A program made the translations under genes and the position numbers. DNA of 64,000 nucleotides from JANYJZ01 sp964523395 (lineage in GTDB: Bacteria > Bacteroidota > Ignavibacteria > UBA10030 > SZUA-254): positions 124,001 to 188,000 of the forward strand of contig CAZFXS010000002.1 in the NCBI GenBank assembly GCA_964523395.1, written 5' to 3'. Of this stretch, positions 18,236-25,944 are shown piece by piece; position 1 is the first letter of the stretch; every line of letters begins with the position of its first letter. The notes under the pieces are model-generated. The model made no database searches. It had not been told where the DNA came from and saw only the letters and a program-made list of their open reading frames with translations.

Positions 18236-19198
18236 TCAGAACACCGAAAATTTAACATATCGTTCGGGATGTTCGCGCAAATCAACAAGCAGCAAGTTCA
18301 TATCGCGCATGAGTTTAACAAGGTCAGTGTAAAAATTCTGATCACTGATAAGCTTCGAAACATTGCTCGAATCGCTGGATGCTTTTGCCATCAGGGAATC
18401 AGCGCGGGAGGTAAACGATGATAAGTTATTGTAGAGTTTATCATCCATAACCAATTTTCCGAGCGAACCTTCACCCTGCCGTATCTGATCCGTTACTGTT
18501 TTCATGTTTGTGGAAACATCGGCAATATTTTTTGACAATGTTTCATCATACACAAACTTACCGAGCACTCCCTGTTTCCGTTCAACAGCTGACATCATAG
18601 CGTTCATGGAGCTGAGGAACCGCTCCATTTCATTCGCAATGTTCGGCTGTTTAATAAATTTCCCGACAGAGCCTTCGCCCTTATCCATTGCGCCGGTAAT
18701 ACGTTTGGCGTTTCCCATGACTTCGGTAAAATCCGCAAGCGCGGCTTTCAACTGCGGGCCTGCGGCTTCAAGATCAAATGACTCACGTAAGGGAATAAAG
18801 GAATTTTCCGCCAACGGCGTTTGCCCCTGTCTTCCGATGCCGATATCAATGTATTTATCTCCCAGCAAACCGATGGTTTTGATTTGAGCAACAGAACCTG
18901 TCGTTATGGAAGACCGGTATTTTGAAAGTACGCTGACGGTAACCTCCACGCCATTCAATGTGTCTTTTGTCGTGAACTGCATATCTTTGACATACCCGAC
19001 TTTTAAACCGCCGAGAGTTACCATTGCTCCATTAACCAATCCCTGAACGTTGGGCATAAAGAACTTGAGCGAGTAGGTTGAAGAAAAAATATTCTGCTCA
19101 GTACCCACTGTGCTTACCATAAAGACAAATATAACAAGTCCTATAAGCACAACAATGCCGATTTTAAGATTTGCCCAACTGTTTTGTTTTGCGCTCAT
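18236..19198 (-). CDS. MlaD/MCE-domain lipid-transport substrate-binding protein
   Basis: A 320-residue protein with an N-terminal anchor helix (KIGIVVLIGLVIFVFMV, residues 12-28), then an MCE domain (about 42-120; NVQGLVNGAMVTLGGLKVG, IGLLGDKYIDI), then a long helical C-terminal region with repeated GxGSVGKF/GSLGKLV-type segments. MlaD-type proteins form periplasmic hexamers that pass phospholipids between membranes. The ATG at 19198 is preferred to the longer frame because it puts the anchor near the N-terminus and lies 10 bp after the stop of the ATPase gene. It forms an mlaE-mlaF-mlaD set with the two genes upstream. Confidence 0.92.
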   Translation of the reverse strand: MSAKQNSWANLKIGIVVLIGLVIFVFMVSTVGTEQNIFSSTYSLKFFMPNVQGLVNGAMVTLGGLKVGYVKDMQFTTKDTLNGVEVTVSVLSKYRSSITTGSVAQIKTIGLLGDKYIDIGIGRQGQTPLAENSFIPLRESFDLEAAGPQLKAALADFTEVMGNAKRITGAMDKGEGSVGKFIKQPNIANEMERFLSSMNAMMSAVERKQGVLGKFVYDETLSKNIADVSTNMKTVTDQIRQGEGSLGKLVMDDKLYNNLSSFTSRADSLMAKASSDSSNVSKLISDQNFYTDLVKLMRDMNLLLVDLREHPERYVKFSVF

Positions 19199-19208
19199 AG
19201 ATAATTCA

Positions 19209-19961
19209 TTATTTCTGAAAAAGTAAACTGGCTTCTTCCCGGACTTCCGATACGAAGCTCTGAACAAAGTCGTCGGTTGAAGAAAGCAATGCGTCCGAAG
19301 TACCATCGAATATGATTTTACCGTCGTTCATCAGCGCCAGCGAATCTCCGACAGCGAACGCGTCGCGTAAAATATGCGTTACCACCACGGAAGTGACACG
19401 CCGCTCCTGTTTTAATTTCATGATGAGTTCTGTAACGGTTCTGGCGTTTAAGGGATCAAGCCCGGTTGTTGGTTCGTCGTATAATATAATTTCGGGATGA
19501 AACGCTATTGCTCTTGCGATTGCAACGCGCTTCTTCATACCGCCGCTGATTTCTTCCGGAAGCAACTCATTTGTCCCGGGAAGATTAACGAATTCGAGGC
19601 ACTCGTTCACCCGTTCCTCAATCTCATTATCCGACATATCGGAGTGTTCACGAAGGAAAAAACCGACATTCTCCCCGACCGTCAACGAATCGAACAGCGC
19701 GTTACCCTGAAAGACCATCGACATGCGGCGCCGCACCGGCATTTGCTCGCGTTCCGACAACCTGGTAATTTCATCATTGTCGATGTAGACGACTCCCGCG
19801 TCCGGACGCCACAAACCAAGAATAATTTTCAGCAGCGAGCTCTTCCCCGCACCACTGGGGCCGAGCATAACTTTTGTTTCGCCATTCTTTACCAGAAAGG
19901 AAACATCATCCAGAATTTTCCGCTCATCAGCTGTTACGGTGACGTGTTCAAGTCTGATCAT
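19209..19961 (-). CDS. MlaF-like ABC transporter ATP-binding protein
   Basis: A 250-residue ABC ATPase of the lipid-transport (Mla) branch. Walker A is GPSGAGKSS near residues 34-42, the signature is ISGGMKKR, Walker B is IILYDEPTTGLDP and the switch His is in VVTHIL. The GGMKKR variant of the signature is typical of MlaF and related MCE ATPases. The ATG directly follows the TAA of the permease gene (TAAATG). It should power the MlaE permease to move phospholipid or a modified lipid between the inner membrane and the periplasmic MlaD protein. Confidence 0.94.
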   Translation of the reverse strand: MIRLEHVTVTADERKILDDVSFLVKNGETKVMLGPSGAGKSSLLKIILGLWRPDAGVVYIDNDEITRLSEREQMPVRRRMSMVFQGNALFDSLTVGENVGFFLREHSDMSDNEIEERVNECLEFVNLPGTNELLPEEISGGMKKRVAIARAIAFHPEIILYDEPTTGLDPLNARTVTELIMKLKQERRVTSVVVTHILRDAFAVGDSLALMNDGKIIFDGTSDALLSSTDDFVQSFVSEVREEASLLFQK

Positions 19962-20747
19962 TTACAGAATCGCCCAGACAACTTTTGTGAAAATAAAATC
20001 ATTAAAAAGCACCACAACCGACGCAACAACAACGGCATTGACTGCCGCCCTTCCGACACCAACTGTACCGCCTGTTGTTGTCAATCCGTAATAACAACTG
20101 ATCGTAGAAATAAAAAATGAAAACACCACAGGTTTCCCGAATCCGACAAACAAATCTTTCATCGCGAGGTCTTTAATTGCGGATTGCCAGAAAAATCCTT
20201 TATCAACATTTAACCAGATATCTGAGACAAACATTGCGCCGACAAGACCGACCAAGTCTGCGATAAGAGTAAGGGGAAGAAACATAATCATCGACGCAAC
20301 CAAACGTGGGACAGCAAGTTTTTCAATCGGGTTTGTTCCGAATGCACGCAGGGCATCGATCTGTTCACTGACCTGCATGGAACCAAGCTCCGAAGCATTC
20401 TTTGCGCCCGTCCTTGCCGCCATCAGCAGTCCGGTAATCACCGGGCCGAGCTCACGAAACATTGCCAGCGAGGTCGTCCGCCCTACAAGCAATTTTGCTC
20501 CGAACGTTTCCAGGCGGTGACCGGTCTCAATTGACATAATGATTCCCATAAACAAACCCGAAAGGAACGCGATCAGAAATGACTGCGCGCCAATGATATA
20601 CATCTGCTCCAGCGTATCTTTTCGATAACGCCACACACTCGGAATTCCACGGATGTTTTCGTATACAAAAATGGAATACTCCTGCAATTGAAAAAGCGAC
20701 CGTTTAAAAGATCGAATCGGAGCTATGTCTGTTATAAGTTCAGGCAA
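19962..20747 (-). CDS. MlaE-like ABC transporter permease
   Basis: A 261-residue inner-membrane permease of the MlaE family: an amphipathic N-terminal region, then five or six hydrophobic segments, with the conserved MRELGPVITGLLMAARTGAKNASELGSM-type stretch (here FRELGPVITGLLMAARTGA) and the segment QIDALRAFGTNPIEKLAVPR. The apparent start is TTG at 20747, which overlaps the nucleotidyltransferase stop by 8 bp; the N-terminal 45 residues match the family, so the later ATG at 20603 would be too short. It pairs with the MlaF-like ATPase and the MlaD-like protein downstream. No MlaB or MlaC homologue is seen nearby. Confidence 0.92.
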   Translation of the reverse strand: MPELITDIAPIRSFKRSLFQLQEYSIFVYENIRGIPSVWRYRKDTLEQMYIIGAQSFLIAFLSGLFMGIIMSIETGHRLETFGAKLLVGRTTSLAMFRELGPVITGLLMAARTGAKNASELGSMQVSEQIDALRAFGTNPIEKLAVPRLVASMIMFLPLTLIADLVGLVGAMFVSDIWLNVDKGFFWQSAIKDLAMKDLFVGFGKPVVFSFFISTISCYYGLTTTGGTVGVGRAAVNAVVVASVVVLFNDFIFTKVVWAIL

Positions 20748-21447
20748 TGTCAGTCTGCTTTAATAATTGTTCTGCGGCGCGAATATCGCTCATATGATCA
20801 ACATCGACAATTTTTGAGAATGGGTACCCATCAATGGAATATCCATTTTCGACAAGATGTCCCAAAAAATTCCTCAGTCGCTCAATTCCTTTTGATAACA
20901 CGGCTTCTTTTTCACGGAATATTCGTGGGTGAAAAATATAGAGTCCGCCTGTTACCCACGATGTCTTCTCTGATTTTGAAAAATGAGTAATCCGTTGATT
21001 TGCATCCATCTCAACATATAACGGGTTTTCATCGTCAATAAAATTTGTTACTGCAAGTATCCCGTCCGCTGAATGATCTTGCTGTGCATGGCGGAGAAAA
21101 CCACTAAACTCTTTCTCATGAAAAACTGAGTCTACCGTGGAAAGAAGAAACTGACCTTCCATTAAATAAGGAGAAAGTACGAACAAACTGTGCATCGAAC
21201 TCGGTGTAGTCTGGACGACAAACTTCACCGGTATTGGAAGGGAACTTTTTTTCACAGCATGCTGAACATCCAGCGAATACTCATTAATAATGCATACAAC
21301 CTCCGAAATACCGTTGGACGCGAAGGAAGTAATCAAACGGTTGATCAAAGGTACACCGTCGACGGGCACAAGTGGTTTTGGCAGTGCAATTCCTTCTGAT
21401 TTTAATCTGCTTCCTTCTCCGGCGGCAATAATTCCTGCTTTCATCAT
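20740..21447 (-). CDS. Sugar/polyol-phosphate nucleotidyltransferase
   Basis: A 235-residue nucleotidyltransferase. The N-terminal signature GIIAAGEGSRLK (about residues 5-16), the Lys in LPKPLVPVDG (K24) and the metal-binding STVDSVF segment are typical of enzymes that make NDP-sugars or CDP-polyols. Similar stand-alone enzymes include inositol-1-phosphate cytidylyltransferase of the di-inositol-phosphate pathway; the short length and the operon context make CDP-inositol formation attractive but unproven. AAGGTG stands five bases before the first of two ATG codons. This is the first gene of the 13-gene minus-strand run, so its promoter probably lies in 21448-21804. Confidence 0.85.
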   Translation of the reverse strand: MMKAGIIAAGEGSRLKSEGIALPKPLVPVDGVPLINRLITSFASNGISEVVCIINEYSLDVQHAVKKSSLPIPVKFVVQTTPSSMHSLFVLSPYLMEGQFLLSTVDSVFHEKEFSGFLRHAQQDHSADGILAVTNFIDDENPLYVEMDANQRITHFSKSEKTSWVTGGLYIFHPRIFREKEAVLSKGIERLRNFLGHLVENGYSIDGYPFSKIVDVDHMSDIRAAEQLLKQTDIA

Positions 21448-21804
21448 TTACACCTTAGATAAAGATAAGTAGCGGTGTAGGTTGAAGAAAACGATGGCGG
21501 CGTTGCTACATTGGAAAAGCGAGACCATGACTGCGATGAAATCGGGAGATTTATTACGGTATCTGCCATAAAATGCGTGAAAAGATACCAAAAATATGAC
21601 AGAATAACAAACGTTTGCACCGGTTAAATCTAACGGAATATCGCCGAAACAAAACACGGAACAGCACGTTCTAATTTTATTTTTCCTTTTTTTTCATTAT
21701 AATTTACACACACCAAGCACGAGCCCGTAATCGTGTATCATTCAGCCACATAGTTGGCAATCCACGGGTGTTCATCATTCACTTATGTGTAAAGGAGTTG
21801 AAGT
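21448..21804. promoter_or_regulatory. Divergent intergenic region upstream of the inositol/Mla cluster and the lipoprotein gene
   Basis: 357 bp separate two divergently oriented genes, so promoters for both should lie here. A 10-bp perfect palindrome CAAACGTTTG is at 21608-21617, and a T-rich run is near 21677-21705. A ribosome-binding site (AAAGGAG) precedes the ATG at 21805. No promoter core was assigned. A 69-codon minus-strand frame ending right before the nucleotidyltransferase ATG looks non-coding. Confidence 0.5.
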
Positions 21805-22692
21805 ATGAGAATAGCGTTTATTCTGTGCGTTTGCGCAGTCGTTATCGCTGGTTGCGATACCCGCAGCAAAGAGCTGGAAAAACAAAACGCTGAGCTGCAG
21901 GCAAAAAACAATGAGATTTACAAAGAGCTCACCACGCGCGATGAGTACATAGAGCAAGTCATGGCGGAAATCAATGCGATGCACGAAAGCCTGCAGGGAA
22001 GCCGCGAAAAAGAAAAACTCATCCTGAGCGAGACAAACAAAATTGAAAGCGTGAAAAAGGCCTCAAGCGTTGAGATCCGGCAGCAAATGCTCGACCAGCT
22101 TGCCGAGATTGATTCCGGACTGAAGAATAACAAAAAGAAACTATCCGACCTCCAGGCAAGAGTTTCCTCCAACAGAAAACAGATTGCAGGCCTCAATAAA
22201 ATGGTGGAGAGCCTGAAGCAAACGATCGAGGAACGGGAACAATCGATCGCAGCTCTTGAAACACGCGTCAAGGATCTTGAAACTGAAGTCAGCAATAAAT
22301 CCGTCATGATTGCGCAACGCGACTCAACAATTAACGAACAGCAATCCGTTATCACCCAGCAGACATCCAAAATCAACACGGGATTCTACATTATCGGAAC
22401 ACGCGGAGAATTGGAACGCCAGGGAATCATTAAAGATGAAGGCGGATTTCTCTGGGGATTGTTCGGTTCAACCGCGACACTTACAAGCGGTTTCGACAAG
22501 AGTCTCTTCAAGCCGATCAACAAAACACGCGATATGATGATCCAGGTTGACGGAACCATTGATGAGATACTTCCGAAAAGGAACCTGCAATATTATTCAA
22601 CAAACATCACTGACAGAAATCATACTTCGCTGCAGATTATGCAGCCGGAAAGTTTCTGGCAGGACAATTATCTTGTGATTATTAAGAACTAG
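21805..22692 (+). CDS. Coiled-coil lipoprotein with a C-terminal globular domain
   Basis: A 295-residue protein starting at an ATG with AAAGGAG seven bases upstream. The signal peptide ends in a lipobox (VVIAGC, Cys at residue 17), so it should be lipid-anchored. Residues 20-195 form an almost uninterrupted coiled coil rich in Glu, Lys, Gln and Leu, with heptad-like stretches (NKKKLSDLQARVSSN, EREQSIAALETRVKDLETEV). The last 100 residues start at FYIIGTRGELERQGII and appear globular. Proteins of this architecture are common in Bacteroidota and are often mislabelled as Smc-like or as adhesins; their role is not known to me. It is followed by a strong terminator and so is probably monocistronic. 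Confidence 0.85.
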   Translation: MRIAFILCVCAVVIAGCDTRSKELEKQNAELQAKNNEIYKELTTRDEYIEQVMAEINAMHESLQGSREKEKLILSETNKIESVKKASSVEIRQQMLDQLAEIDSGLKNNKKKLSDLQARVSSNRKQIAGLNKMVESLKQTIEEREQSIAALETRVKDLETEVSNKSVMIAQRDSTINEQQSVITQQTSKINTGFYIIGTRGELERQGIIKDEGGFLWGLFGSTATLTSGFDKSLFKPINKTRDMMIQVDGTIDEILPKRNLQYYSTNITDRNHTSLQIMQPESFWQDNYLVIIKN

Positions 22693-22720
22693 CATTTCTT
22701 GAAGTAACATAGCATTCGGG

Positions 22721-22755
22721 GCCGTGCTCTGCAAAGAGAGCACGGCTTTTTTATT
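22721..22755 (+). terminator. Rho-independent terminator after the coiled-coil lipoprotein gene
   Basis: A 10-bp perfect stem GCCGTGCTCT/AGAGCACGGC (22721-22730 and 22737-22746), a 6-nt loop, and a T-rich tail (TTTTTTATTCTT). It is correctly placed 28 bp after the lipoprotein stop codon. Confidence 0.92.
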
Positions 22756-22827
22756 CTTACAAGTATACATCGATTCACCACAATCTATCGGGGGTTGTAT
22801 TGAATATGTTCTTTCTTTATAACCGCC

Positions 22828-24474
22828 GTGGACGCAACAACAGAAGAAAATTTCAGATCTCACCTTGCCGGTACACTTGCTCACCGGTTTCAGTCCCATT
22901 CTCAGCTTTTACTTGGTTCCACTATTGCGGCGCTGACTCTCCTTGCCTGGTTCAGCCGGTTCATTCAGGACGATGCTTTTATTTCTTTCCGTTACGCTGA
23001 AAATCTAATCAACGGAAACGGGCTTGTCTGGAATATCGGCGAACGGATTGAAGGATACACTAATTTTCTCTGGGTGATCATGATTGCGGCTGGAATGAGG
23101 GCGGGGATAGAACCGATTGCCTTCAGTTATATGCTGGGAATGATCTATTTTCCTGTCACGTTATATTTATTCTTCCATCTGTGCAGATTAATTTTCAATT
23201 CAGATGTCGCCGGGTATATCGGGGTCATTCTTCTCGGCACGAATCACACCTTCAGCATGTACGCTACCGGCGGTCTGGAAACACACTTTCTTACGCTATT
23301 GCTTATCGCCATAGCTGTAATTATCGCACAGAATTTCAAATCAGGAATGTGGAGGCTGCATTCACTCCTGACGCTTTCTTTTCTTCTGGGAGGAGCAATT
23401 CTCACAAGACTTGATACTGTAATACCATGCGGCATATTCACGCTCTTCATCATAATAAACATCATACAAACCTCACAGCACGGTGAACATTTCACAAAAC
23501 TTGCAGTCCTCCTTTCACCGGCTGTTATTATCATATCAGTCTGGGTGACCTGGAAAATGAATTATTACGGCTCATTCCTTCCTAATTCATTTTACGCAAA
23601 GACAGCATTCGGGTCTTCATTTGAAACAGGCGGACGGTATCTTCACCGCTTCTTTACATCATATTTCCTGTATCCTGTTCTCGCTGTCCTGATATATTCG
23701 CTCACATCATTTATCAAAACAGCATCAATTTCTTTGCGGATGACGCTGCTCTTCATCATCGCGTGGCTGTTGTATGTTGCGGCAGTGGGCGGGGATTTTA
23801 TGGAATTCAGATTTATGGTTACCGTGCTGCCTTTCCTTACACTGCTGGTACTATGGCTGGCAGTTCAGTTTTTCAATAAGGTGCTTCTCGCCGCACTTCT
23901 GATAGGTATAATTATTGCGGGAAATATCCATCACATCATGACATTTTCATACGATAAAGACTATGAAATCGAATCACGTGTTATGCTCCATGGCCATCTT
24001 TATAACCGGGATGAGCAATGGATTAATGCGGGAAAAATACTTGGGGAAGCATTTAAAGAAGTTCCTGAGGCAACCTTTGCCGTGACAACGGCCGGAGCCG
24101 TACCTTTTTACTCTAAACTTTTCTGTATCGACATGCTCGGACTCAACGATACATTTGTCACCAGACAGGGAATGTTTTTAAGTCATCGGCCCGGACATCA
24201 ACGCATTGCCCCTGTTTCATACTTGCTGAAACGAAAAGTAAATTTTGTCATCTCACATCCTACCGTGGTTCCGATGAAACAGCCGCCAACCATTATTCCC
24301 TTTCTTCCACGTTATCCCGACGAGCCTCTTCCTGACGCAAGGCTCATTGAAATTCCACTGGACAACGAGTATAAAATTTTCATCTGGTATCTTACCCCGA
24401 CATTACGAATAAACGGACTCATTCAGCAAAAAGGCTGGAAAGCATTTAAGCCAAAGCCGCAAAGCAGAGGATAA
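22828..24474 (+). CDS. GT-C-type integral membrane glycosyltransferase-like protein
   Basis: A 548-residue protein with about ten hydrophobic segments followed by a soluble C-terminal region from about residue 390. The first loop has the acidic pair and surrounding motif QDDAFISFRYAENL, then GLVWNIGERIEGYTNFLW. This DDAFI...EGYTNFLW arrangement is shared with actinobacterial arabinofuranosyltransferase-like GT-C proteins, which use polyprenyl-phosphate sugars; the first acidic pair is the presumed catalytic site. The start is GTG at 22828, the only usable start after an in-frame stop at 22801; there is no clear ribosome-binding site. Donor and acceptor are unknown. It appears to be a single-gene unit between two terminators. 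Confidence 0.8.
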   Translation: MDATTEENFRSHLAGTLAHRFQSHSQLLLGSTIAALTLLAWFSRFIQDDAFISFRYAENLINGNGLVWNIGERIEGYTNFLWVIMIAAGMRAGIEPIAFSYMLGMIYFPVTLYLFFHLCRLIFNSDVAGYIGVILLGTNHTFSMYATGGLETHFLTLLLIAIAVIIAQNFKSGMWRLHSLLTLSFLLGGAILTRLDTVIPCGIFTLFIIINIIQTSQHGEHFTKLAVLLSPAVIIISVWVTWKMNYYGSFLPNSFYAKTAFGSSFETGGRYLHRFFTSYFLYPVLAVLIYSLTSFIKTASISLRMTLLFIIAWLLYVAAVGGDFMEFRFMVTVLPFLTLLVLWLAVQFFNKVLLAALLIGIIIAGNIHHIMTFSYDKDYEIESRVMLHGHLYNRDEQWINAGKILGEAFKEVPEATFAVTTAGAVPFYSKLFCIDMLGLNDTFVTRQGMFLSHRPGHQRIAPVSYLLKRKVNFVISHPTVVPMKQPPTIIPFLPRYPDEPLPDARLIEIPLDNEYKIFIWYLTPTLRINGLIQQKGWKAFKPKPQSRG

Positions 24475-24489
24475 CTCACAGCCGGGTAC

Positions 24490-24523
24490 AAACAAAAAAC
24501 CCCATTCGCATTTGAATGGGGTT
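24490..24523 (-). terminator. Rho-independent terminator of the gld-like operon
   Basis: A perfect 10-bp stem AACCCCATTC/GAATGGGGTT (24498-24507 and 24514-24523) with a 6-nt loop; on the minus strand it is followed by TTTTTTGTTT. It lies 44 bp downstream of the DUF4340-LysM stop. On the plus strand the tail is TGGGGTT, so plus-strand termination of the glycosyltransferase gene would be weaker. Confidence 0.88.
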
Positions 24524-24566
24524 TGGGGTTACAGCGATACCAAACGAGATTTTTTACACAACACTC

Positions 24567-25940
24567 TTACTTCTTAATGAAGATATACAATTCCTGACCG
24601 GGTTTTACCGAAATAGATTTCAGCAGATTCCACTTAATAATCTGTTCAACGCTTACGTTATATTTTTTTGATATCGTCGTCATGGTCTCGCCTTTTTTCA
24701 CCGTGTGGACGGTTAATTCAGCGTCTTCATCTCCTGCAGTTGCCTCGGCTGTTTTTGTCTCCGCCGGTGGTGTCACTTGTTTTTTGGGTGTCTCGGTTCT
24801 GGTCACCGGCGGCGGCTGTACTTTTTGCGCCGGAGGAGTCTGTTGCGGCGGAGTTTGCCTGGATGTTGCCGGTGGTGTCACCGTCTGAGATGTTTTTCCT
24901 TTGCTCGTCTGTTCTACCGGTTTTTTTGTCGCCGTAACCGGAGGTGTTGAAGGTTTGGATTCGATTTTCTTGGCGGTTGTTTTCTTCTTAGGGGGTTCAA
25001 CTACTTTCTTCTTTTCAGCTATAGACGACTGCTTTACCGTGGATGTGGGGGGCGTAAATTCTTCAATCGGTTTAAGCAAGTCGGCAACCGTCCACTTACT
25101 TACACTATACAACTGCTTTGATTTCGAGGATTGGACCGCATATGTTGACGAATCAGCCGCTAACGGATGAATAGTGAGAGTGATATCTTCCGCACCCTTA
25201 ATGAGAACATTTGTGGGATTGGATGTAAACTGCATAGCGGTATCTATAAAATCATCCGCACGGAGGTTTGACATAGCAGAAAGAGGTGCGTTGATGGAGG
25301 GCGCGTTCACAATATTACCGCCGGATTTCCATCCGGAACTGTCGCGGATAAAGGAATAAACTTTTGTTCCTTCGGTGTATACAAGTTCCTTAATTGATTC
25401 AGAAGGGAGTGTAAGCACCGCCTTATCCCTCCACTCTTTTACTTCTTTTGTTAATGACCAGGAATCGATTCCTTCTCCCAAGTAGACATCTTTGGAATCA
25501 GGCATCCGGAAGTAAACTTCGGAAAATGACGGGCCCATTTTACCGACAATCATCGTAACAGATTTCCCGGACCGTTCGGTCACAGTTACCGTCGAACCGC
25601 TGGTATCCACCTGAAACACATTCTGCTTATCGGGGTTTGATGAAATCAGGCTTCCCACTTTAAATTTCGAGAGACCTCCAATCAATTGTTTCACGATTGT
25701 TGGATCCGCGGGATATTGATTCGGAGATGTGATCATCCATACGCCGGCCACATTTTGAAGGGTAAGTAAATTTCCGGAACGACGGATATCGATTCTTGTT
25801 ACAGAAGCGGAATCCAGTGCAATATTTACCTGCCCGGCGGTATAACTCGCTTCGCGTTCCTGTTTTGACGGAAGAAGCCACAACGTAACCACGCCAAGCA
25901 CCACCAGTAATAGGAACAATATGACAGTTGAACGGCTCAT
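24567..25940 (-). CDS. DUF4340-LysM fusion protein
   Basis: A 457-residue protein in three parts. An N-terminal membrane helix (residues 5-23) leads to a DUF4340 domain (about 30-295) with its repeated strand pairs, for example ITRIDIRRSGNLLTLQ and DVYLGEGIDSWSL. A low-complexity linker of about 100 residues rich in Pro, Thr, Lys and Gln follows. The end is a LysM domain (about 408-456; HTVKKGETMTTISKKYNVS, PGQELYIFIKK), which binds peptidoglycan or chitin-type glycans. DUF4340 proteins are normally encoded next to GldG-type ABC components, as here (4 bp after that gene). The LysM would tether the complex to the cell wall, which is inference. A terminator follows the gene. Confidence 0.9.
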   Translation of the reverse strand: MSRSTVILFLLLVVLGVVTLWLLPSKQEREASYTAGQVNIALDSASVTRIDIRRSGNLLTLQNVAGVWMITSPNQYPADPTIVKQLIGGLSKFKVGSLISSNPDKQNVFQVDTSGSTVTVTERSGKSVTMIVGKMGPSFSEVYFRMPDSKDVYLGEGIDSWSLTKEVKEWRDKAVLTLPSESIKELVYTEGTKVYSFIRDSSGWKSGGNIVNAPSINAPLSAMSNLRADDFIDTAMQFTSNPTNVLIKGAEDITLTIHPLAADSSTYAVQSSKSKQLYSVSKWTVADLLKPIEEFTPPTSTVKQSSIAEKKKVVEPPKKKTTAKKIESKPSTPPVTATKKPVEQTSKGKTSQTVTPPATSRQTPPQQTPPAQKVQPPPVTRTETPKKQVTPPAETKTAEATAGDEDAELTVHTVKKGETMTTISKKYNVSVEQIIKWNLLKSISVKPGQELYIFIKK

Positions 25941-25944
25941 GATA

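Noticed and set aside
21451..21657. A 69-codon minus-strand frame ending directly before the nucleotidyltransferase ATG
   Set aside because: Mixed composition, no ribosome-binding site seen, and the region must hold two divergent promoters. It could be a leader peptide, but nothing supports this.
24490..24523. The hairpin read as a terminator for the plus-strand glycosyltransferase gene
   Set aside because: The plus-strand tail is TGGGGTT without a U-tract. The minus-strand tail is a good U-tract, so the hairpin is assigned to the minus-strand operon.
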